The notes: generated by a model not told the origin, from the letters alone. Positions 1 through 8,434 are shown, counted from the stretch's first letter. The stretch: 64,000 bases of DNA from CAZSNT01 sp964607765 (GCA_964607765.1 CAZSNT010000030.1:1-64000), one strand, 5' to 3'. Translations and numbers: made by a program.

Positions 1-340
1 TGGGAGTCAGCGGCAGATTCGACATGAAGTCGATGGCGTCATCCCAGTAATCCGGCTTTGCCGGGGGAGGCACACCTGCCTGCGCAACGTCGTCCCAGTA
101 ATCCGGCTCCGCTGGCGGAGGCACATCTGCCTGCGCAAGGTCGTCCCGATGATCTGGCTCCGCCGGGGGAGGCACATCCGCCTGCGCAAGGCCATGCTGG
201 TAGCTTGGGAGCGGGGCCGGCGCCTCGCTGCTGCGTCGAGTGGAACACGCGGTCAAGGCGAGCAGCGCGGCGGTCATCGCGCAGAGCCTTCCCCGTCCGG
301 CACCACGGCAGCTCCCTCGTGCCCTCTCGCGCACAGTCAT
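1..340 (-). CDS. Repeat-bearing lipoprotein, C-terminus cut by window edge
   Basis: An open frame runs off the left edge without a stop. From the ATG at 340 the product has an Arg-rich N-region, a short hydrophobic stretch and a lipobox (ALLALTAC, Cys at about residue 32), so it looks like an exported lipoprotein. Residues 51-101 are three near-identical 17-residue repeats of the type LAQADVPPPAEPDYWDD, rich in Pro and acidic residues; the frame then continues AIDFMSNLPLTP. A second Met at residue 22 (position 277) and an in-frame GTG at 379 are alternative starts. It follows the biotin-carrier gene by about 60 bases and may belong to that operon. The function is unknown. Codon use is GC-rich at third positions, as in its neighbours. 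Confidence 0.6.
   Translation of the reverse strand, partial: MTVRERARGSCRGAGRGRLCAMTAALLALTACSTRRSSEAPAPLPSYQHGLAQADVPPPAEPDHRDDLAQADVPPPAEPDYWDDVAQAGVPPPAKPDYWDDAIDFMSNLPLTP
38..190 (-). repeat. Three tandem 51-bp coding repeats
   Basis: Three in-frame copies of a 51-base unit encode the 17-residue Pro/Asp-rich repeat of the lipoprotein. The copies differ by a few bases, for example DHRDD in the first unit against DYWDD in the next two. This suggests recent duplication and possible length variation between strains. Confidence 0.8.
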
Positions 341-401
341 CGCGGCCTCCCAGGCGTGATGTCCGGTTCCCTGCTTCACCCCCCAGTCCTGCAGTGGCCT
401 G

Positions 402-845
402 CTATCCCCGCGGCGCGACTGTGGCGAGCAGCTGTCCCATCTGCACGGTCTCGCCCACGGCGACGTGCAGCTCGGCCAGCGCGCCATCGCAGGGCGAAAC
501 GACTGCATTCTGCATCTTCATCGCCTCGAGTGTCAGCACGGTCTCGCTCTCGCTCACTTCGTCGCCGAGCGCTTTGGAAATCGCGCTGACCACGCCGGGC
601 ATGGGCGCCGATATCGTGGAAAGCGAATCGTCGCCGGTCTGAACGGGCTCAGGATGGGGGACAACGGGCGCCACTGCGCCTGCCGGGATGTCCTCGTCGG
701 GGTGTGCTCGGGCATAGTCAAGCAGCCGCCTCGCCGACACCGTTCCCGCCTTCTCGCCAAGGCGCACGGCCAGACGGCCGTCATGCAGGTCGTGGATCTC
801 CACGTCGTAGGTCGAACCATGGATCTGTACGCTGTAGATCGCCAC
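402..845 (-). CDS. Biotin carboxyl carrier subunit of acyl-CoA carboxylase/decarboxylase
   Basis: A 147-residue protein whose C-terminal 70 residues are a biotinyl/lipoyl domain with the biotinylation motif EAMKM, preceded by the SAPMPGVV segment typical of these carriers. The N-terminal part (YSVQIHGSTYDVEI) is a short strand region, followed by a Pro-rich linker (about residues 65-75). I place the start at GTG 845 because GGGAG lies nine bases upstream; the open frame extends further upstream but that part does not look coding. It starts four bases after the stop of the small gene at 850 and lies downstream of the carboxyltransferase, so it should carry the carboxybiotin that enzyme uses. 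No biotin carboxylase or membrane decarboxylase beta subunit is in the window. Confidence 0.9.
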   Translation of the reverse strand: MAIYSVQIHGSTYDVEIHDLHDGRLAVRLGEKAGTVSARRLLDYARAHPDEDIPAGAVAPVVPHPEPVQTGDDSLSTISAPMPGVVSAISKALGDEVSESETVLTLEAMKMQNAVVSPCDGALAELHVAVGETVQMGQLLATVAPRG

Positions 846-849
846 TGTC

Positions 850-1038
850 TCAGTCTCCCACGCCCGCCAGACGGGCGGCCAAACGCCAACTCTCGCGGTC
901 ACGCCGCGGCTCCACGACCGTCGGCACGCCGCGCGACAAGTGCAGATACGTCGCTGCGATGACAGCCAGTATCTCCTCCTCGCTGAATTCGTCTTCGAAA
1001 TCGAACTCGCGATTCGCGGCAAAAGGCATTCCGTCCAC
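850..1038 (-). CDS. Small subunit-like protein of biotin-dependent carboxylase (OadG/ACC-epsilon-like)
   Basis: A 62-residue acidic protein with a GTG start at 1038 and GGAG about eight bases upstream. It lies between the carboxyltransferase (12-base gap) and the biotin carrier (4-base gap), the place occupied by small delta or epsilon subunits in biotin-enzyme operons. The pattern EEEILAVIAATY, a short basic strand, then SWRLAARL, resembles the soluble tail of OadG-type subunits or the acyl-CoA carboxylase epsilon chain. It lacks the N-terminal membrane helix of classical OadG. The assignment rests on position and a weak pattern; it could be an unrelated small protein. Confidence 0.5.
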   Translation of the reverse strand: MDGMPFAANREFDFEDEFSEEEILAVIAATYLHLSRGVPTVVEPRRDRESWRLAARLAGVGD

Positions 1039-1050
1039 AATAGCTCTCCG

Positions 1051-2601
1051 CTACGTCGGCATCACGCCGTGTTTCTTCTTCGGCAGACTGTCACGCTTGC
1101 TCAAATGCACGCGCAGAAAGTTCACCAGCGCAGCCCGAAGATTCTTCGGGTCCACCACCTCATCGACATAGCCGCGGGACGCGGCCATATAGGGACTGGC
1201 AAACTTGCCGCGGTAATCATCCACCAACTCGGCAACGCGCTGTTGCGGATCCTCCGCCGCAGCGATCTCCTTGCGGAAAACCACTTCACACGCGCCCTGC
1301 GGCCCCATCACCGCAATCTCCGCAGTCGGCAGTGCCAGCACCAGGTCGGCCCGCAGATGCTTCGAAGCCATCGCGATGTAGGCGCCGCCGTAAGCCTTCC
1401 TCACAATAACCGTCGCCAGCGGCACGGTTGCCTCGGAGTAGGCGTAAAGGATCTTGGCCCCGTGCCGGATGATCCCGCCGTGCTCCTGGTCCGTGCCCGG
1501 CATATACCCCGGCGTGTCCACAAACGTGATGATGGGGATATTGAACGCATCGCAGAACCGCACGAAACGCGATGCCTTGTCGGAGGTATTGATGTCGAGT
1601 ACACCCGAGAGATGGCCCGGGTTATTGGCCACAATCCCGACAGGCACGCCGTCCAGCCGTGCAAAGCCAATCACCAGGTTCCGGGCAAAGTGCGGCTGCA
1701 ACTCGAAGAACGCACGGTCGTCCACCACCGCCCGAATCATCTCCACGGCCTCGTAGCCTTTGGCCGGCTCCTGTGGAATGATGCTGTACAGGTCGTGACA
1801 CTCACGATCAGGTGAGTCCGTGGGCGTCACTTCCGGCGGCGCCTCCAGATTATTGGCCGGCAGGAACGCGAGAAGCTCCCGGACCATGTGCAAGGTCTGG
1901 TCGTCGTCTTGCCCCACGCGGTGCGCCAAGCCGCTGCGTGTCTGGTGCACAGACGAGCCGCCCAGTTCCTCCGGACTTACCTCCTGCGCCAGCACGGTCT
2001 TGACCACCTGCGGCCCCGTGATGAACATGAAGCTGCTGCCCTCGGTCATGAAAATGAAATCGCCCAGTGCGGGTGAGTAGACTGCGCCCCCCGCGCACGG
2101 CCCCATTATGACCGTGATCTGCGGAATGACCCCGGACGCCATCGTGTTGCGGTAGAAGATCTCGCCATAGCCCTTGAGAGCGTCCACGCCCTCCTGGATC
2201 CGGGCGCCGCCCGAGTCGTTGATCCCGATCAGCGGGGCGCCAACCTTCAGAGCGCGATCCATCACGGCCGTGATCTTGGCGGCATGCGCTTCGCCAAGCG
2301 AGCCGCCCAGCACGGTGAAGTCCTGCGAGAACACAAACACCAGACGCCCGTCGATCGTGCCGTACCCCGTCACAACGCCGTCGCCGGGCGCCGCCTTGCC
2401 GTCCATTCCGAAATCGACCGCACGATGCGTGATCAACGCACCGATCTCGTGGAAACTGCCCGGATCCAGCAGCAGGTCGAGGCGCTCGCGCGCCGTCAGT
2501 TTGCCTTTTCCGTGCTGGGCCTCGATCCGCGCCTCACCGCCGCCGACCTCGACCGCATCGGTCCGGGCGCGCAACTCACGAAGCAGATCATCAATAGCCA
2601 T
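1051..2601 (-). CDS. Carboxyltransferase subunit, propionyl/methylmalonyl-CoA type
   Basis: A 516-residue protein of the crotonase-fold carboxyltransferase family, normal length for PccB or MmdA. Visible landmarks are ARERLDLLLDPGSF near the N-terminus, DSGGARIQEGVD (first oxyanion region), GPCAGGAVYSPALGDF, and in the second half VDTPGYMPGTDQEHGGIIRHG and VRKAYGGAYIAM. The enzyme moves carboxyl groups between carboxybiotin and propionyl- or methylmalonyl-CoA. The gene order (transferase, small subunit, biotin carrier) resembles both methylmalonyl-CoA decarboxylase operons and propionyl-CoA carboxylase clusters. Without a biotin carboxylase or a beta subunit in view the direction cannot be fixed. 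The ATG at 2601 has AAGGAT a few bases upstream. A promoter with an operator-like palindrome lies at 2679-2707. Confidence 0.93.
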   Translation of the reverse strand: MAIDDLLRELRARTDAVEVGGGEARIEAQHGKGKLTARERLDLLLDPGSFHEIGALITHRAVDFGMDGKAAPGDGVVTGYGTIDGRLVFVFSQDFTVLGGSLGEAHAAKITAVMDRALKVGAPLIGINDSGGARIQEGVDALKGYGEIFYRNTMASGVIPQITVIMGPCAGGAVYSPALGDFIFMTEGSSFMFITGPQVVKTVLAQEVSPEELGGSSVHQTRSGLAHRVGQDDDQTLHMVRELLAFLPANNLEAPPEVTPTDSPDRECHDLYSIIPQEPAKGYEAVEMIRAVVDDRAFFELQPHFARNLVIGFARLDGVPVGIVANNPGHLSGVLDINTSDKASRFVRFCDAFNIPIITFVDTPGYMPGTDQEHGGIIRHGAKILYAYSEATVPLATVIVRKAYGGAYIAMASKHLRADLVLALPTAEIAVMGPQGACEVVFRKEIAAAEDPQQRVAELVDDYRGKFASPYMAASRGYVDEVVDPKNLRAALVNFLRVHLSKRDSLPKKKHGVMPT

Positions 2602-2678
2602 CGCTCATCCTTGTCCACAACCCCCGCAGGTCCCGGGGTGTTCTCCCAGCATGTGTCCCACGTTAAAGTACGCTGAGT

Positions 2679-2707
2679 AGGATAACGAGGTAACACCTCC
2701 AGTGCAA
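2679..2707 (-). promoter_or_regulatory. Putative sigma-70-type promoter of the biotin-carboxylase operon
   Basis: On the minus strand the order is TTGCAC (2707-2702), a 17-base spacer, then TATCCT (2684-2679), about 80 bases before the carboxyltransferase start. The -35 shares TTGC with seven other promoters proposed in this window. Confidence 0.55.
2687..2699. promoter_or_regulatory. Operator-like palindrome inside promoter spacer
   Basis: GAGGT-AAC-ACCTC is a perfect 5-base inverted repeat with a 3-base centre. It lies entirely between the proposed -35 and -10, where a bound protein would block RNA polymerase. No regulator gene is adjacent, so the ligand is unknown. Confidence 0.35.
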
Positions 2708-2760
2708 GGCGTGGGCAGCGGCGAGGGCGCATGTCGTGACGACGGCTGAACGCCCCCCCC

Positions 2761-3420
2761 CTACTTGACAAACTCCACCGCCTCAAACACTACAGACGCC
2801 CCAGCCGGACCGGTCAACCCCAGCTTCACGGCCCACGGCTCTGTCGGACGCGCCAGCACCTTCCCGCTGAGTGGGACCTCCACAGCCCCCGTCTGGTCGG
2901 TCTCGGTTGTGTGTGCGGCGCTGATGCGACCCGTACCGTCGTGCGGCGAACGGTTCTCCAGCAGCCAGCGCCGGTCCCTGAGCACCTGCCGGTCACCGAG
3001 ATAGGCGTAGATCCAGTCACGCACGGCCGCTTTCTCGCCGCGCAGGAGCGGCCCCCAGCTGTGCCCGTCGATCGGCCGGTCCGCGGGCAACGGCGCACCT
3101 GCGAACTCAAGGTCTTGCGGCCTGCCTTGCCTTCCCAGCCCCCACCGTGCTCCACGCCCTCCGGCAGGTTGTGCTTGTACGCCCACATGCAGTACTCGTC
3201 GAAACCCGCCTCGTGGACCAAGTCCGGAATCGTCCCGGACAACTGCCACTTGCCTGTGTGCGCCGTGGCGTAGCCCTTGCGTTTCAGCACGTGCGCAAAC
3301 GTCACGTGGTTGGCAATGTTCTCGGCCGGGTCGTCCGGCTTCGGCCCCCCGCGACGCCCCGCAAAGTGGTACACGCCGTTGTGGTGCCCATACTGCCCTG
3401 TCATGATCAAACTACCGGCT
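2761..3420 (-). pseudogene. Sulfatase pseudogene with internal deletion and frameshift
   Basis: This is a broken sulfatase remnant. Reading from 3420 downwards, one frame gives SLIMTGQYGHHNGVYHFAG and then KRKGYATAHTGKWQLSG and EAGFDEYCMWAYKHNLPEG, the N-terminal third of an arylsulfatase. The residues that should precede SLIMTG, including the C-x-P-S-R formylglycine motif, are missing, because the kinase coding sequence ends exactly there. Near 3106-3125 the frame changes and resumes with EFAGAPLPADRPIDGHSWGP and VRDWIYAYLGD, the C-terminal part of the same family. Roughly 200 residues between the two pieces are absent. The last 60 residues before the stop at 2761 do not look like sulfatase and may come from another gene. 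It cannot make an active enzyme. Confidence 0.8.
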
Positions 3421-6400
3421 GCGTGCGCGCCAGCGCTTGGCCGATCGCTTCCTGATGTCCTCGTGCAGCACGTCCCAACTGGCCTGCCACTTGCGCCGCG
3501 CTTCGTAGGCGCCCCTGCCAATGCCGATGGTCTTGACCCGACGCATCTTGTCAGGCAGCGCATCTTCGGTCACGGTACGCGGCAGCAGCAACACGTCGAG
3601 TTGACGCAGACCGGTCAGCGGCTTCAGATCAGTGACCCCCCAGACTCCCTGCAGATCCAGGCAGCGCAGTGGCATCCCTTTGAGCGGTGACAGGCTGTCC
3701 AGGTTCGTCTGAAGCAGTTGCAGCATCTCAAGAGGCATGCCGCGAAGCGCGTCGAGGCCGGCGTCCTCAAGCCGCACGTAGGCCAGGCTGAGAGCACGCA
3801 GCCGCATGCCCTTCAGTGCACGCAGGTCTGCCATCCGCGCCATCTGCACACGCAACGATACCAGGCTGGCGCCACGCAACGGCTTCAGGTCCAGCGCCAC
3901 CCCGGTCCGGAAACGGGTCCCGCCCACTGTCAGCTGCCTAAGCGGCAGCAAACGCAACGAAGCAAAGTCCGTTGTCGGCGTGCCTTGCAGGGAGAGCTCG
4001 TCAAGCTGCGACCCGCGCAACGGCGACAGATCCTCGACCATCGTGTCGCTCAGGTCGAGCGACGCCAGGCGCACGCCCCGAAGCGGCGCGATGTCGCTCA
4101 GACCGCGGTTGCCTGACAGGTCCAGAATGATGCGCCCCGCCTCCACGGAGGACTGCCAGTCACACTCGAAGCCGTTGAGCCGCTCCAGCTCCTCCACCGC
4201 TTCTGTGAGCGTGCCGCGCGTGGACTCGGGCGCATCCTTACGCACTTTGCCCTTGTCCTGTTCCTCCGGCTCCCGGCATATCGTTCGGACCAATGCCTCG
4301 CCCAGCGGACCGCCACCGCGCTGGAAGTACTGTGCCGCAGTCTCAATCTTGCCCACGCGTACGGCGAGGTACCCGCGCATGAACTCGATTCCCGGCGTGT
4401 CGTCGTCACCCAACCGCCGCAGCTTCTCGCGCACGTCCAGATCTGCGTAGGTAAACGTGCGCCCCAGATGCCCGACAACCTTGCCGTCGCGCACAACCAC
4501 AGCCATGGCCTTCACCGTCTTGCCCGACACGGCCTTGATCTCGAGAGTCTGCTTGCCGGCACGGAACTGCAGCGGCACGGACTTGCCCACGTCAGCCACA
4601 AGCGAACGCATGATGCGCTCGTCGATGGTTGCCATCCGCTCGACGTGCATCAACGCCTCGCGCAGCGCGCCATGGCTGGCGCTGTGCGTCGGGCTGGCCA
4701 CCCCCTCTTTCAGCTCCGTCATCGCACGTGCCGGCTCCAGCGCCAGGAGCGCGGAAGCGACGCGGCGCATGACATCCCGCAGATACGCCTCCTCCGAGAC
4801 GGTCGCGCCGGTGCCCGGCTCCGGGACGTCTCCGACCCCGTCACCGACCGCATCCCAGAACGCCGCTGCCGGTACCCACTGCCCGTCCTGCCGCAAGGAT
4901 GTCACGTGCGACAGCGCGCGCAGTTCGGCAATGCCGCGCTGATCAGGCGACAGCGACAGCTTCTGCAGCTCCCGACAGCCCGCCAAAGCGGACCAGTCGG
5001 TCACCTCGCCGCAGCCGTCGATGTGCAGTTCGCGCAGACCGGAGCCTCGCAAAACGGATACATCCGCGACCGGAGTGCCGGCAATCCGAAGCAGGCGCAA
5101 CGGCAGGCCGGCCAGCACGCGCAGGTCCGCGACCGCCGTGCCGTTCAGCGACAATCGCTGCAACGGCATGCCGCGCAACGCGGAAATGTCCGACACTGGA
5201 GTGTCGTCCAGGACCAGATCGGTCAGGGCAACCCCCCTCAATGGCGACAGGTCACGCACCGCCGTGCCGTTCAGGTCGAGAACGACCAGACGCATATCGG
5301 AACACGCGGCCAGGGGCGAAATGTCGGCCAGCGCCGGGTTGCTGCCCACGTCCAGCCAGACCGCGTTGCCGGCCTTTGTGCTGTACTGGAAACGAAGCGG
5401 CACGGCCTCGCGGTTCAGCCGCCCCAACTCGTCCCTCAACCCGGCCATGCGCTGAGCCAACGACTTGGCGCCTGTCGCGCCGTGACCAGCCGGGGGTGGT
5501 TCCTTGTCGCCAACGCCGCCGCCGTCCGGCCCGCCGCCCTGTACCAGGATATCCGTACCGGAATCGGGAGGAACATCGGGCCAATCGGACGGGTCGAGAG
5601 GCGGTGGCGGAGGCGGCACGACAACCGTGTCCGGGGCGGACGAACGTGCGGAGAGAACGTTGCGCCACAGCCACCAGCCGCCGCCCAGAACGAGCGTGGC
5701 AACAGCGAAAACCACAAGAAGCTGCACCAGCTCCCCGGAACGGGCCGGCGGCGCGGCGAGCTCCCGCGCCTGCTGCACCTCCACCGCATCGAGCACCACG
5801 CCGCCGCCCTCACGGTGCATTCCGGCGGGCATGCCGCCGCCCAAAACACGCCGAATGTCCTCAATCAAGGCGCCCCAATTCTGATGCCGGTCCTCACGCG
5901 CTTTCGACATCATCTTCTCCAGCAACGCAGCGCAGCCGTCCGAGACGGCCGGATTCCGATCCTGCGGCGGCGGGAACGGATCGTTGATGTGCTTGCTCAT
6001 CACGTCAATGATGCGCTCGGACTTGTACGGCGAGACCCCGACCGCCAGGTGGTACAGGGTGGTACCGAGGGAGTACAGATCGCTGCGGAAGTCCAAGTCG
6101 GTCCGGGCCATGGCCTGCTCGGGGCTCATGTAGTCCGGCGTACCGATCGTGAAGCCGGACGTGGTCACGCTCTTGTCCTCGCCGGCAAAGCTCTTCGATA
6201 TGCCCATGTCCATGAGCATCACCTGGCCGGTTACGTCCATCATGATGTTGGCCGGCTTGATGTCGCGGTGGATGATCTGGTGTCGGTCCCACACGTGCTG
6301 CAGCGCGCCGGCCACCTTCATGGCAATCGTCAGCGCTTCGCGCTCGGGCAATTCCCCCGCACGCTTCAGGCGATCCGCCAGGTTCTCCCCAGCCACGTAG

Positions 6401-6783
6401 GTCATGGCCAGGTAGTAGATGCCCGAATCCTCGCCGGCCTCGATCGCAGTCACCACGTTCGCATGCTGGATTTTTGCCAGCATCCGGACCTCGTGCAGGA
6501 ACCGGTCCACGGTCTGCTCGTCCCGGGTCACGGCGGGCGGGAGAATCTTCAGCGCGACCTGGCGATGCAGCGACAGTTGCGTGGCAAGATACACATCCCC
6601 CATGGAGCCACTGCCCAAATGCCGCTCAATCCGGAAACCGCCCAGCATCGTGCCCGGCTCAATCTCCGGAACGGGCACCATGATCGTCATGTCACAGCCC
6701 GGACACTGCGCCCGGCCGCCCCTCAGGGCAGCGTCGCCTTCTATCTTGGCGCCACAGTGCGGGCAATGGAACTTGATCAACAT
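3412..6783 (-). CDS. Zinc-ribbon Ser/Thr protein kinase with transmembrane helix and leucine-rich repeats
   Basis: A protein of about 1123 residues. The N-terminus is a small zinc ribbon (CPHC at 7-10, CPGC at 27-30). A Hanks-type kinase follows: glycine loop GSGSMG at about 57-62, VALKIL with Lys near 79, HRDIKPAN at about 173-180, and DMG in place of the usual DFG near 193. GTPDYMSPEQ forms the activation segment. After a Pro-rich linker a membrane helix (LVVFAVATLVLGGGWWLW, about 360-380) leads to two blocks of about 22-residue leucine-rich repeats of the type LDLNGTAVRDLSPLRG, separated by about 200 non-repeat residues. The kinase should face the cytoplasm and the repeats the outside, suggesting a receptor kinase. 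I use ATG 6783 (MLIKFHCPHCG); a TTG lies seven codons upstream. The stop abuts the sulfatase remnant. Confidence 0.9.
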   Translation of the reverse strand: MLIKFHCPHCGAKIEGDAALRGGRAQCPGCDMTIMVPVPEIEPGTMLGGFRIERHLGSGSMGDVYLATQLSLHRQVALKILPPAVTRDEQTVDRFLHEVRMLAKIQHANVVTAIEAGEDSGIYYLAMTYVAGENLADRLKRAGELPEREALTIAMKVAGALQHVWDRHQIIHRDIKPANIMMDVTGQVMLMDMGISKSFAGEDKSVTTSGFTIGTPDYMSPEQAMARTDLDFRSDLYSLGTTLYHLAVGVSPYKSERIIDVMSKHINDPFPPPQDRNPAVSDGCAALLEKMMSKAREDRHQNWGALIEDIRRVLGGGMPAGMHREGGGVVLDAVEVQQARELAAPPARSGELVQLLVVFAVATLVLGGGWWLWRNVLSARSSAPDTVVVPPPPPPLDPSDWPDVPPDSGTDILVQGGGPDGGGVGDKEPPPAGHGATGAKSLAQRMAGLRDELGRLNREAVPLRFQYSTKAGNAVWLDVGSNPALADISPLAACSDMRLVVLDLNGTAVRDLSPLRGVALTDLVLDDTPVSDISALRGMPLQRLSLNGTAVADLRVLAGLPLRLLRIAGTPVADVSVLRGSGLRELHIDGCGEVTDWSALAGCRELQKLSLSPDQRGIAELRALSHVTSLRQDGQWVPAAAFWDAVGDGVGDVPEPGTGATVSEEAYLRDVMRRVASALLALEPARAMTELKEGVASPTHSASHGALREALMHVERMATIDERIMRSLVADVGKSVPLQFRAGKQTLEIKAVSGKTVKAMAVVVRDGKVVGHLGRTFTYADLDVREKLRRLGDDDTPGIEFMRGYLAVRVGKIETAAQYFQRGGGPLGEALVRTICREPEEQDKGKVRKDAPESTRGTLTEAVEELERLNGFECDWQSSVEAGRIILDLSGNRGLSDIAPLRGVRLASLDLSDTMVEDLSPLRGSQLDELSLQGTPTTDFASLRLLPLRQLTVGGTRFRTGVALDLKPLRGASLVSLRVQMARMADLRALKGMRLRALSLAYVRLEDAGLDALRGMPLEMLQLLQTNLDSLSPLKGMPLRCLDLQGVWGVTDLKPLTGLRQLDVLLLPRTVTEDALPDKMRRVKTIGIGRGAYEARRKWQASWDVLHEDIRKRSAKRWRARSR

Positions 6784-6902
6784 ACTTGAACGATCCGCGT
6801 CCAATCCGTCCGACGCAAGTGTCCCCCCCGTGTTCCAGTGCGCCTATAGTATACACTAAAGACGTGCGGATGACTTCGCTTATTGAAACCGAGCCGCCAC
6901 TT

Positions 6903-7023
6903 TCCCCATCCCGTGCCCCATCCCGTGCCCCTGCCCGTGCCCCATCCCGTGCCCGTGCCCCTGCCCGTGCCCATCCCGTGCCCCTGCCCCTGCCCGTGCC
7001 CCTGCCCGTACCCGTGCCCGTGC
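6903..7023. repeat. Hexanucleotide low-complexity array in divergent intergenic region
   Basis: About 19 tandem six-base units alternate between CCCGTG, CCCCTG and CCCCAT. The 400-base gap between the divergent kinase (from 6783) and PQQ-propeller gene (from 7184) consists mostly of this array and a short CACTCAGTGA-rich stretch at 7035-7066. A TATACT hexamer at 6854-6849 (minus strand) could be the kinase -10, but I see no convincing -35. I see no gene here. Confidence 0.85.
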
Positions 7024-7183
7024 TTCTCCGCCGCTGACTCAGTGAGCCAGTCACTCAGTGACTCATTCGCTGCATCTGTCGGCGTCCCGTGCCAGCTCGA
7101 GGAGCCAGGACGAGCATGCGGCATCATCCCGTGCCATATTGCTTCCGTTGCCACGCCACAACACACTCTCGCGAGGGCCGCAC

Positions 7184-8434
7184 ATGTCCTGCAGACGAAC
7201 ACTCCCGAGACTCGGCCTCCTGGCGATTTGGCTGGTCCCGGCAGCGCTGCGGGCCGACGACTGGCCGGCGTACCTGGGACCGCACCAGAACGGCACGTCG
7301 CAGGAGACCGGACTCAACGTCGACTGGACGGACGGACGCCCACCCGTGATCTGGCGCAAATCCCTCGGCGACTCCTTCAGTCCGCCTGTCGCTGCCGACG
7401 GCAAGCTTGTGGCCTTCCACCGCATCGATGACCGCGAAGTGGTCGAATGCCTGGAAGCCCACACCGGCGCTGCCCTGTGGAGCGCGCGCTACCCCAGCCG
7501 GTACGTGGACCGCTACCAGTACAATGGCGGGCCGCGGTCATCCCCCACGATCCACGGCGACCACGTCTACACGTACGGTGCCGAAGGCGTGGTGACGTGC
7601 TGGAAGCTGGCGAACGGTGACAAGCTTTGGCAACGCCGCCTCAACGCCGAACTGGAAGCGCCGCAGGAGTTCTTCGGTGTCGGCACACCGCCCGTGGTTG
7701 CCGGAGAACTGCTGCTGCTGAACCCCGGCGCGCCGCAGCACGCGGGCGTGGTCGGGCTGGACAGGCACACAGGCAAGACAATCTGGACGGCCGGTGACTG
7801 CGGAGCCAGCTACAGCGCCCCCGTGCTGGCCCGCATCGGCGGACAGGCCCAGGCGCTTCTCCTCACCAAGGACGGCTTGCTCGTTCTGGACCCGCGCACA
7901 GGCCGAACGCTCAATAGCCACAGCTTCCGCTCGGAACTGCGCGAGTCGGTCAACGCGGCGTCTCCCGTGGTCGTGAACGACACCGTGCTGCTGTCCGCTG
8001 CCTACGGTGTGGGCTCCGTGCTGCTGCGCGCGGAGGGAGAGCAGTTGCACACGGTGTGGCGCAGCCGGGACGCTCTGCAGAGCCACTGGGCCACCCCTGT
8101 CCACCACAACGGCCTGATCTACGGCATGCACGGCAGACACGCGCGCGATGCCGTGATGCGATGCCTGGACTGGGCGACCGGCGCGGTGCGCTGGACCTCG
8201 CCGCGGCTGCGCGAACGGTTGACATTCATCATGGCGGACGGACATTTCATTGCCATGGGCGAGTACGGCCGACTCATCCTCATTCAGGTCCACCCCGACC
8301 GGTACGTGGAGAAGAGCCGTGCGCGTGTGCTCAGCCCGCCGTGCTGGGCTCCCCCCATCCTCGCCAACGGGCTGCTCTACGTGCGCAACGAGACAGAGCT
8401 GCTCTGCCTGGACCTGCGCGCGGATGATGAGTGA
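7184..8434 (+). CDS. Secreted PQQ-like beta-propeller protein
   Basis: A 416-residue protein starting at ATG 7184 with GAGGG about eight bases upstream. Residues 1-24 are a signal peptide (basic start, LGLLAIWLVPAAL, cleavage near LRA-DD). The mature start DWPAYLGPHQNGTSQETG is the usual opening of outer-membrane-assembly or quinoprotein-like propellers in Planctomycetes. The rest is blade repeats with the signature WKLANGDKLW, LDRHTGKTIW and LDWATGAVRWTS. No catalytic dehydrogenase residues could be identified, so it is more likely a scaffold or binding protein than a quinoprotein dehydrogenase. It acts in the periplasm and stands alone, with a convergent GH20 gene ending 42 bases downstream. 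Confidence 0.85.
   Translation: MSCRRTLPRLGLLAIWLVPAALRADDWPAYLGPHQNGTSQETGLNVDWTDGRPPVIWRKSLGDSFSPPVAADGKLVAFHRIDDREVVECLEAHTGAALWSARYPSRYVDRYQYNGGPRSSPTIHGDHVYTYGAEGVVTCWKLANGDKLWQRRLNAELEAPQEFFGVGTPPVVAGELLLLNPGAPQHAGVVGLDRHTGKTIWTAGDCGASYSAPVLARIGGQAQALLLTKDGLLVLDPRTGRTLNSHSFRSELRESVNAASPVVVNDTVLLSAAYGVGSVLLRAEGEQLHTVWRSRDALQSHWATPVHHNGLIYGMHGRHARDAVMRCLDWATGAVRWTSPRLRERLTFIMADGHFIAMGEYGRLILIQVHPDRYVEKSRARVLSPPCWAPPILANGLLYVRNETELLCLDLRADDE

Noticed and set aside
2826..3563. A 245-residue minus-strand frame read as a complete gene
   Set aside because: Its first 48 residues lie antiparallel in the kinase coding end and show no homology, and its last part is out of frame with the sulfatase tail. 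It is better described as a pseudogene.
4468..6789. A 773-residue open frame on the plus strand opposite the kinase gene
   Set aside because: Its translation is rich in His, Gln and Arg with no fold or motif, as expected for the antisense of GC-rich coding DNA. The kinase motifs on the other strand are unambiguous.
6845..6854. TATAGT/TATACT as a promoter for the propeller gene or the kinase
   Set aside because: Neither strand has a believable -35 at 16-18 bases, so I list it only as a note in the repeat entry.
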